Source: Girardinichthys multiradiatus (Eukaryota > Chordata > Actinopteri > Cyprinodontiformes > Goodeidae). Taken from it: a stretch of 64,000 nucleotides of DNA. A model generated the notes under the pieces. The model searched no databases and was not told the origin of the DNA. It saw only the letters and a program-made list of their open reading frames with translations. Both the position numbers and the translations under genes were made by a program. Positions 56,590 through 64,000 of this stretch are shown here, one piece after another (position 1 is the first letter of the stretch; each line of letters begins with the position of its first letter). The stretch covers positions 47,943,414 to 48,007,413 of the forward strand of contig NC_061794.1 in assembly GCF_021462225.1 (NCBI RefSeq). Direction: 5' to 3'.

Positions 56590-57219
56590 CACTCACTGGC
56601 CACTTTCTTAGGTACACCTTGCTAGTACCGGGTTGGACCCCCTTTTGCCTTCAGAACTGCCTTAATCCTTGGTGGCATAGATTCAACAAGGTACTGGAAA
56701 CATTCCTCAGAGAGTTTGGTCCATATTGACATGATGGCATCACACAGATGCTGCAGATTTGACAGCTGTACATCCATGATGCAAATCTCCCGTTCCACCA
56801 CATCCCAAAGGTTCTCTATTGGATTGAGATCTGGTGACTGTGGAGACCATTTGAGTCCAGTGAACTTATTGTCATGTTCAAGAAACCAGTCTGAGATGAT
56901 TCGTGCTTTATGACATGGCGCGTTGTCCTGCTGGAAGTAACCATCAGAAGATGGGTACACTGTGGTCATAAAGGGATGGACATGGTCAGCAACAATACTC
57001 AGGTAGGCTGTGGCGTTGACACGATGCTCAGTTGGTACCAAGGGGCCCAAACTGTGCCAAGAAAATATCCCCCACACCATTACACCCCCAGCCTGAACCA
57101 TTGATACAAGGCAGGATGGATCCATGCTTTCATGATGTTGACGCTACATTCTGACCCTACCAGAAATTTGCGTTAATGAGCAGTTGGACAGGTGTACCTA
57201 ATAAAGTGGCCGGTGAGTG
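56590..57219 (-). mobile_element. 630-bp internally deleted Tc1-like element
   Basis: The ends CACTCACTGGCCACTTTCTT and its complement (AAGTGGCCGGTGAGTG at the right) lie next to TA on both sides (56588-56589, 57220-57221). Only the C-terminal half of the transposase remains, so it is non-autonomous but its ends look usable. Confidence 0.93.
56622..57125 (-). pseudogene. Tc1-like transposase, C-terminal half (167 aa)
   Basis: An open frame from MDPSCLVSMVQAGGVMVWGI to KAKGGPTRY. It keeps the second catalytic Asp (FQQDNAPCHKA) and the Glu (SPDLNPIENLWDVVERE) but lacks the DNA-binding domains and the first Asp. The first ATG is just an internal Met left by the deletion. It cannot catalyse transposition. 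Confidence 0.88.
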
Positions 57220-57221
57220 TA

Positions 57222-59506
57222 CGTGACTCATTTGGTTTTTAAGTGCCGACCAAACACCAGAGAGGCCACAACACAAGAGCAGCATTCACCTTAAAGGTGC
57301 GGCCAAACCTGGGTTCTTGTTTCCAGGATCTCCTGATTACAGCAGAGATATGGAGAAATTTTCATTTTATTTCATTTGGGTAAAAGTGATCAAATCTATA
57401 GCTCAAGAAGCTGTTATTTGATTTTTAATTTTAAAATGAGAAACTGGGGGCTGTGCGATGAGTTCAACCAAAAAGCAGCTACATGATGATCAGATGTCAC
57501 TTTAAACATTGATGGGTCTCTATTGTGGTGAAAAAATAAGACATTTGAACCAGGAGCTAATAGATTCAGTAAAAGCAGCAACAGCTTTTACGGTGCAAAT
57601 TTATGATAGAGAGGAACTACATCATGTGGTTAAAAGATTCAAGTTAACTTATTCTTAAGTTATTCTTCCTCTGATGGCCTTTAGTGATTAGTTGAAATGA
57701 AACTGGATGATGATCAGCAGAGTATAAATGCACAATTAATATAGAGTATGTTCATGAGTGGCGTTATGGTTTTTTAGGTTAGTTTAAACTTAATGATGCT
57801 GTTTTTTGCAGGACAAACTTGAACTCGCAGCTCTCATAGGTACATTAAAAAGTGCTCTTTTGGGAGTAAACGTTGCTTAAATGGACAAAATTTTATGTGT
57901 TTTGGCAGAAAAGTCTGTTTCCTCATTGGTCAGGGCCTGGTGAGTGCTGTGTACGTGTCAGCATGTTTAGGCTATTCCCCACATCTCTGTCTCTATGAGG
58001 ACAAGTCATTGATAATGTATGGCTCTTTCAGATCTTTACTAGACACAGAAGACTCATGTTGTAACCATCACAAGTCATAGACTGTGCCCAGTTGTGTTTG
58101 CACCCCAGTCCTCTTGCTACTGTGTGAGAGCCTGCGGCAGGCAGGGAGTAAGACCAGCTGGTTTGCAGGTTCAGAACAGAGGGGATGAATGGAGCCACAG
58201 CTAAAAGCATTTTGTTGCTTTATCTTTGACCTCTGATCACTATACAGGAAAGTGGCACTAAAAACCAGCACAGCTGTTGTGTTTAATTTATGTAAGTGAC
58301 CGGTTTTCAACTCATGGTTAAAGACACTCAGGAGTTTATGAAAGAGAAACAACAAAATGTGGTGCTGTGAGTGCTTGGTGAGCTGAACATAAATACATTC
58401 AGTTTTAGCCCCTTTGAACTGAACTCAGAACTAGTTCTTCTTCATGGTCTTTAGGGAACAAGTAAAACATCTGGGAAAAGTTGCTGATATTACAAAATAT
58501 CTTAACATTAGCATCTAAAAATCTGAAGGAAACCCAGAGGAATAGAGGAAATTTGAAGAGTTCATCGAGGTGATTTATGCCCCCTGCTGGTTAGCTGCTA
58601 CGTCACCTTTCTTCCAGTGGAGAGGGGTTTGTTTCTCTTTAAAAATCTCCTCGGTTGTTCTACCCCTCAGAGAACCTCACAACGTTTTGCTCTGAAAACA
58701 CCATTTGTGTCCCAGTGGGGCCTCCATACTTACAGAGACAGTCTGAAACCTGTCAGGTTCACTCCCACACATCTATAATAATCACTATAATAAATAATAA
58801 ACATGGATGAGAGACAAACACACATTCTTCTGAGCAGCTCTTCATTCTAGGTGTAATTTTCATTTCTCCTTATCTAAACACTGAGCTGAATTTCCCAACA
58901 TTTATCTGGTTTCTCAACACAGATCTCTGATAGTTTCCCAGCCATGTTCCTCATCTTGTTATTAACTGGAGTTATCGGCAGAGGGAAACTCCTATCAGTT
59001 CCTGGAAACCAGCCCTGATTTTACTTTAGTGCAAACCTGATCACTGAGTAAATTAACGCTGTGGTTGAGGCTTTAAAAATGTTGACTGGGGCTTATTAAA
59101 CTGGACGTGCTCCAAGGATTGTGGTGTAGTATTTGTCTTAAATTCTCCTCCTCAGGAAGCTCCAGCTTTGTGCAAATAATAGACAATAAATAAGGCCAGA
59201 AATTACAGTAATAAAATATGAGTCCTTAACTGTTGCAGCTTGTGTAGTCCAACAGAACCAGCAATGCTTAATGAAAAATATTTACATTAAGACACATTTG
59301 TGTCAGAAAATGTCATGTCTTTTTATTCATGTAAAAGTATTGATGAACTGCAGAAAACTTTGCGACATGAGACGAACTGAATGTTTCCCGTGGTTTCCAT
59401 CTTAGGTTTGATTAACCAAACCCAGAAGCTAACTAGTTTGCTGACCCTCATCTTCATCCACCCCACCCTGCTCCCTCTCTCCTCTTCATCTCTCCTGGAC
59501 TCTTAC
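57222..59506. other. non-coding stretch, no gene seen
   Basis: No exon, repeat family or RNA gene recognised. AT-rich unique-looking sequence. Confidence 0.45.
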
Positions 59507-59758
59507 CTAAACTCGACCACCATCAACACCTCTGCTCTTTGCATCTTCATTTTTCAACTGGTTTCTTCTCTCCAGACCAACATATCTTCTCTCCAGGCTT
59601 CTCTCCTCCAGCTTCCTACCTTCCACACAGATCATAGTGTCATCTGCAAACTTCAGAATCCATGAAAATTCCTGTCTGACCTCATTGGTCAACATGTCCA
59701 TCACAACTGTAAACAAGAAGAAGCTCAGAGATGATCTCTGATGCAATCCCACAACCAC
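59507..59758 (-). mobile_element. LINE reverse-transcriptase fragment
   Basis: The minus frame reads GLHQRSSLSFFLFTVVMDML, then FSWILKFADDTMICVEGRKL and EERSLERRYVGLERR. This is the palm of a non-LTR reverse transcriptase (GxxQGxxLSPxLF then FADD). It differs in sequence from the 47-50 kb LINE, so it is a different family. Only about 250 bases survive. Confidence 0.8.
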
Positions 59759-59879
59759 GTTCTTTCTCTCTGACCGTTATTAGTCGTGCACTTCACAAAT
59801 GGGACCTACTAATAAGTGGCACGAGGAAATCACCTTGAACACATCATACCTTAAACATAGAGCCACAGATACAACAGGA

Positions 59880-60135
59880 AGGTTTAGAATGCATATTCAT
59901 GTGGTAGAAAGGCCTAGTCAAAGTCCAGACCTAAAGCCAGCTAAGAATCTGTGGTAGTACATGAAAACTGATGTCCACAGATGTTCTCCATGCAGCCTGA
60001 CTGAGTTTCAGCTTCTAAACCACCTTTAACTATTACTACCTAATGTATCATAAAAAATCACAACCAAATACACTAAAGTTTGTGATGTGATGAATGTGGA
60101 AAAGCTTCATGGGGTATGAATACTTTTATAAGCAG
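59880..60135 (+). pseudogene. Tc1-like transposase tail fragment
   Basis: The plus frame VERPSQSPDLKPAKNLW is the catalytic-Glu motif with Glu changed to Lys, followed by a stop and then by VHRCSPCSLTEFQLL. The tail ATGTGGAAAAGCTTCATGGG then GTATGAATACTTTTATAAG resembles the end of the element. Same family as 37008-37480. Confidence 0.65.
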
Positions 60136-60283
60136 CTTTTTGCTTTTAAGCTGCACAAAGTCTCTGATAAACTGTACAAGAAATTAAGTCATTTCTGCCT
60201 TTAACTAGAAGAAAAATGGTTTATTGGACTCCTTTGAGTCCAGTAAGGTAAAAACAATCTGCAGCATTTAACCAACACACATA

Positions 60284-61893
60284 CTGGTCCTTCTCAAAAT
60301 ATTAGCATATTGTGATAAAGTTCATTATTTTCCATAATGTCATGATGAAAATTTAACATTCATATATTTTAGATTCATTGCACACTAACTGAAATATTTC
60401 AGGTCTTTTATTGTCTTAATATGGATGATTTTGGCATACAGCTCATGAAAACCCAAAATTCCTATCTCACAAAATTAGCATATTTCATCCGACCAATAAA
60501 AGAAAAGTGTTTTTAATACAAAAAACGTCAACCTTCAAATAATCATGTACAGTTATGCACTCAATACTTGGTCGGGAATCCTTTTGCAGAAATGACTGCT
60601 TCAATGCGGCGTGGCATGGAGGCAATCAGCCTGTGGCACTGCTGAGGTCTTATGGAGGCCCAGGATGCTACGATAGCGGCCTTTAGCTCATCCAGAGTGT
60701 TGGGTCTTGAGTCTCTCAATGTTCTCTTCACAATATCCCACAGATTCTCTATGGGGTTCAGGTCAGGAGAGTTGGCAGGCCAATTGAGCACAGTGATACC
60801 ATGGTCAGTAAACCATTTACCAGTGGTTTTGGCACTGTGAGCAGGTGCCAGGTCGTGCTGAAAAATGAAATCTTCATCTCCATAAAGCTTTTCAGCAGAT
60901 GGAAGCATGAAGTGCTCCAAAATCTCCTGATAGCTAGCTGCATTGACCCTGCCCTTGATAAAACACAGTGGACCAACACCAGCAGCTGACACGACACCCC
61001 AGACCATCACTGACTGTGGGTACTTGACACTGGACTTCTGGCATTTTGGCATTTCCTTCTCCCCAGTCTTCCTCCAGACTCTGGTACCTTGATTTCCGAA
61101 TGACATGCAGAATTTGCTTTCATCCGAAAAAAGTACTTTGGACCACTGAGCAACAGTCCAGTGCTGCTTCTCTGTAGCCCAGGTCAGGTGCTTCTGCCGC
61201 TGTTTCTGGTTCAAAAGTGGCTTGACCTGGGGAATGCGGCACCTGTAGCCCATTTCCTGCACACGCCTGTGCACGGTGGCTCTGGATGTTTCTACTCCAG
61301 ACTCAGTCCACTGCTTCCGCAGGTCCCCCAAGGTCTGGAATCGGCCCTTCTCCACAATCTTCCTCAGGGTCCGGTCACCTCTTCTCGTTGTGCAGCGTTT
61401 TCTGCCACACTTTTTCCTTCCCACAGACTTCCCACTGAGGTGCCTTGATACAGCACTCTGGGAACAGCCTATTCGTTCAGAAATGTCTTTCTGTGTCTTA
61501 CCCTCTTGCTTGAGGGTGTCAATAGTGGCCTTCTGGACAGCAGTCAGGTCGGCAGTCTTACCCATGATTGGGGTTTTGAGTGATGAACCAGGCTGGGAGT
61601 TTTAAAGGCCTCAGGAATCTTTTGCAGGTGTTTAGAGTTAACTCGTTGATTCAGATGATTAGGTTCATAGCTCGTTTAGAGACCCTTTTAATAATATGCT
61701 AATTTTGTGAGATAGGAATTTTGGGTTTTCATGAGCTGTATGACAAAATCATCCGTATTAAGACAATAAAAGACCTGAAATATTTCAGTTAGTGTGCAAT
61801 GAATCTAAAATATATGAATATTAAATTTTCATCATTACATTATGGAAAATAATAAACTTTATCACAATATGCTAATATTTTGAGAAGGGCCTG
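60284..61893 (-). mobile_element. complete 1610-bp Tc1-like transposon, copy 2
   Basis: Same family and exactly the same length as 23331-24940. TA flanks at 60282-60283 and 61894-61895. The outermost bases have drifted slightly (CTGGTCC at the left, GGGCCTG at the right, where copy 1 has CAGGTCC and GGACCTG). Confidence 0.96.
60561..61565 (-). CDS. intact Tc1-like transposase, 334 aa (copy 2)
   Basis: A complete, uninterrupted DD34E transposase, collinear with copy 1. It has Asp148, Asp238 and Glu273 in the same motifs (FSDES, QHDLAP, NPIENLW), and the two helix-turn-helix domains and basic hook are present. Differences from copy 1, by my alignment: residue 27 Asp for Glu, 126 His for Arg, 159 Gln for Arg, 161 Thr for Ala, 191 Val for Ala, 214 Glu for Asp, 299 Val for Glu, 307 Pro for Ser. 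Expression cannot be judged from sequence; no promoter other than the element's own ends is apparent. Confidence 0.95.
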   Translation of the reverse strand: MGKTADLTAVQKATIDTLKQEGKTQKDISERIGCSQSAVSRHLSGKSVGRKKCGRKRCTTRRGDRTLRKIVEKGRFQTLGDLRKQWTESGVETSRATVHRRVQEMGYRCRIPQVKPLLNQKQRQKHLTWATEKQHWTVAQWSKVLFSDESKFCMSFGNQGTRVWRKTGEKEMPKCQKSSVKYPQSVMVWGVVSAAGVGPLCFIKGRVNAASYQEILEHFMLPSAEKLYGDEDFIFQHDLAPAHSAKTTGKWFTDHGITVLNWPANSPDLNPIENLWDIVKRTLRDSRPNTLDELKAAIVASWASIRPQQCHRLIASMPRRIEAVISAKGFPTKY

Positions 61894-61895
61894 TA

Positions 61896-64000
61896 GTTAT
61901 CTAGACGTGCTCATCCAGCGCTGCCTCTTAAATCCATAGAATCATATGGAAATAATTGCATTCATTGCTAATGAGTCTTTCTCCACAGTCCTGTGGCTCT
62001 GCTCTCTGAGAGCCTTCATGCAGGTTGACACCCAAGTCAGAGTGGTGCTGTTTAACCACAGCGGGTATAACTGTTCTGACCAACTGATAGACAGCGTCAC
62101 ATGAGATAATCGCATCTCCACATGTTCTCAGGAATGTGCTGCTAAAGCAGGTTATGGACATGAATTAGAGGAGAAAATGAGTTCAGGTTTTGAGATTGCT
62201 GAAGGGCAGTAGAGCAGTCAGAGGAGAACATGTGGGTTAGATGTTTCTCTAAATGTGTTGAGGAACATTTCATTTCTTCTCTTGTTGAAGCAGCACTCAC
62301 TCCTTCAGCTGGCACTTCCTGCCTCATCTCACCCTGACTGTAATGCTTCTGCTGCTCCTCACTAATCCTGGACCTTTCAATGATTTAACCTCTCCATCAT
62401 AGGTCACAGATTCTTCAAGTCATTTCTGCTCCAACAACTGAACCACGACAACCAATCAGAGATGCAGAACTCCAGCACAAAGCTGGGATTTGAAGAGTAG
62501 AGAAAGGTGTTGGGTATGCTGGGGTCTTACAGAAAGCATATTTTGATAATTATCTCCTAAAAAATCTTCCCCGTACTAAATTCAATTTATCAGTTCTGAT
62601 AGGTCCATATCTTCTGCAGTCAGACAGATCTCAGATTGCAGAACCAGGGAGGAGTCCAGGCTACAGCTCTGTTCCTCATCATCTTATAAACGCTGAAGCT
62701 ACCTAATGGGTTTATTTCTGTCCAAAGAAGATAAGAGCAGCTGGAAATGACAGATGTTGCTCACTATCTCTCAGGCTGCACCTTCACTCTGAAAGGAGAC
62801 ATTTTAGAAGCTAAAGAGGACCGTCTCTTTGCAACAGGAGAAGAACATCCATCTTTCTAAATATATTATGTTTCTAAGCTTCTCTGCTTGTAGATCCAGG
62901 AAGGTGTGAGAGCAGAACATCTGTCCTGCTAAGTCTCACCAAACAGATGGAGCAGACACACAAGAAACATCTGATAAGAGGAAATGAAACAAATTAAACT
63001 GAAGGATGTGAGTCGGTTCTCTCAGACTGAAAGTGATGCAACAGACCAGACAGTCTGAGTTATTTTACTTCCTCTTCCTGATCCAAACCTGATCCGTTCT
63101 TTTCTGATTTTGACTGCAGAAACTTTTCAGTAAAGTTCACTGGACTCATCATTGTGTCATCTGGATTTTATCCAAACCAGGAGCAGGAACGATGAACACT
63201 GAAGTTTTCTTCTAAAACCGAAGGAATCCTGCTGATTAGCAGCTCAACTAAAGGCAGACAGAGAAAGTCCTCCAAGCAGGGAGCATCTCCTCATGCCTCC
63301 ATCTCTTCCTTGGATTGCGTTCTTATTAAAGATGTTGTATCATATGAACAACATCACATCAACAACAACACGCTGCTGCTGCTGTTTGGTTCATTCAGAC
63401 TGCAGCAACACTGCATGGTGTCTGAGTAAAACCATTAAAGAATAAAAGGACAGAAGAGCACTTCTTTGGAGCATCGTTTCAGATGTAGGATGTGGGTGGA
63501 GCCGATGAAAGGGCGGGGCTTTATCAGTTTCTCACTTCCTGCACTAAATCACCTGAGATGAGCAGAACATACTTTATCTGCTGAAACCAAGAAGTGTGGC
63601 TGTCAGTGCATGAAGACATTTAAATGAACTGTGTTGAGCTCAAACTGGGCTCAGATCATCCTTTCGTCATTAACCGGGTGTGAATCCTTCAGGGCAATCC
63701 TTTGCCTCTTTATCACATCATTTACCCTGACAGAGTGGATTGGTTGCTGCATGCAGGTGTGTCTGTGCATGGGCGCGGTCCAGATCCCCCTCTCTGCTCT
63801 GTTTGTGCTGTCACTGCCGATGAGCCTGCTTCAGGCAGGGAGCGGGTCCCATTTAGTCCAATGGGCAACTTTTCAGACACATTTTACTTTTAAAGAGTTT
63901 ATTTTATTAAAGATCATGAATGAATGAACCTGTATGAATGGAGCTTAGAACCAGAACCAGTTCTTGTTAATGGTGAGCAACCAACTCGAGCATTTCAGAC
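61896..64000. other. right end of window, no gene seen
   Basis: Searched on both strands for the pi16 first exon and other exons; none convincing. Open frames at 62142-62327 and 63631-63927 are ordinary in composition and lack domains. A short (CTG) run lies near 63373-63385. Confidence 0.45.

Overview
The window looks like a piece of a teleost fish chromosome. Genes are spaliced and sparse, with GT-AG introns carrying phase-matched exons. The intergenic and intronic DNA is full of Tc1/mariner transposons with TA target duplications, LINE reverse-transcriptase fragments, tRNA-derived SINE heads, and large micro-, mini- and satellite arrays. No bacterial or organellar genes were seen. The species cannot be fixed from the sequence.

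Two protein-coding genes can be built by hand, both on the minus strand. Gene 1 runs from a short first exon at 39775-39801 (starting MGC, a likely lipidation signal) across a roughly 21 kb intron to five further exons between 18513 and 7432. The six exons join in perfect phase into a 662-residue, Ser/His/Arg-rich, largely disordered protein ending in a class I PDZ ligand (VTTV). I could not name it. Gene 2 is pi16-like (CAP/SCP domain, GPI-type C-terminus). Exons from 46595 down to 42846 give 272 residues. The first exon, with the signal peptide and the first CAP residues, was not found and is either beyond 64000 or unrecognised.

Layout: 1-7431 holds a pentanucleotide array, an AT microsatellite and a 908-bp foldback element. 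7432-18513 holds the 3' exons of gene 1, split by a 7.3 kb, 19-bp-unit satellite (10138-17465). 18514-39774 is the first intron of gene 1: a Tc1 relic (19687), an internally deleted Tc1 (21710-23126), a second Tc1 (23133-25714) whose transposase is interrupted after its first codons by a third, intact Tc1 (23331-24940), a LINE fragment, a 24-bp minisatellite inside a terminal-inverted-repeat element (29677-31465), a 5'-truncated LINE (33768-34440), and more Tc1 and SINE relics. 39802-42845 is the 5' flank of gene 1. 42846-46595 is pi16. 46596-64000 is upstream of or within intron 1 of pi16: a 3.2 kb LINE with a target duplication (47135-50332), Tc1 relics, a SINE, a 630-bp deleted Tc1 (56590-57219), another LINE fragment, and a second intact copy of the 1610-bp Tc1 element (60284-61893).

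The very long open frames across 10-17.5 kb and 29.7-31.2 kb are by-products of stop-free tandem repeats, not genes. The most notable items are the stop-free, orientation-switching satellite with a 768-bp higher-order duplication, the datable nest of three Tc1 families, the foldback element, and the two-letter minisatellite.
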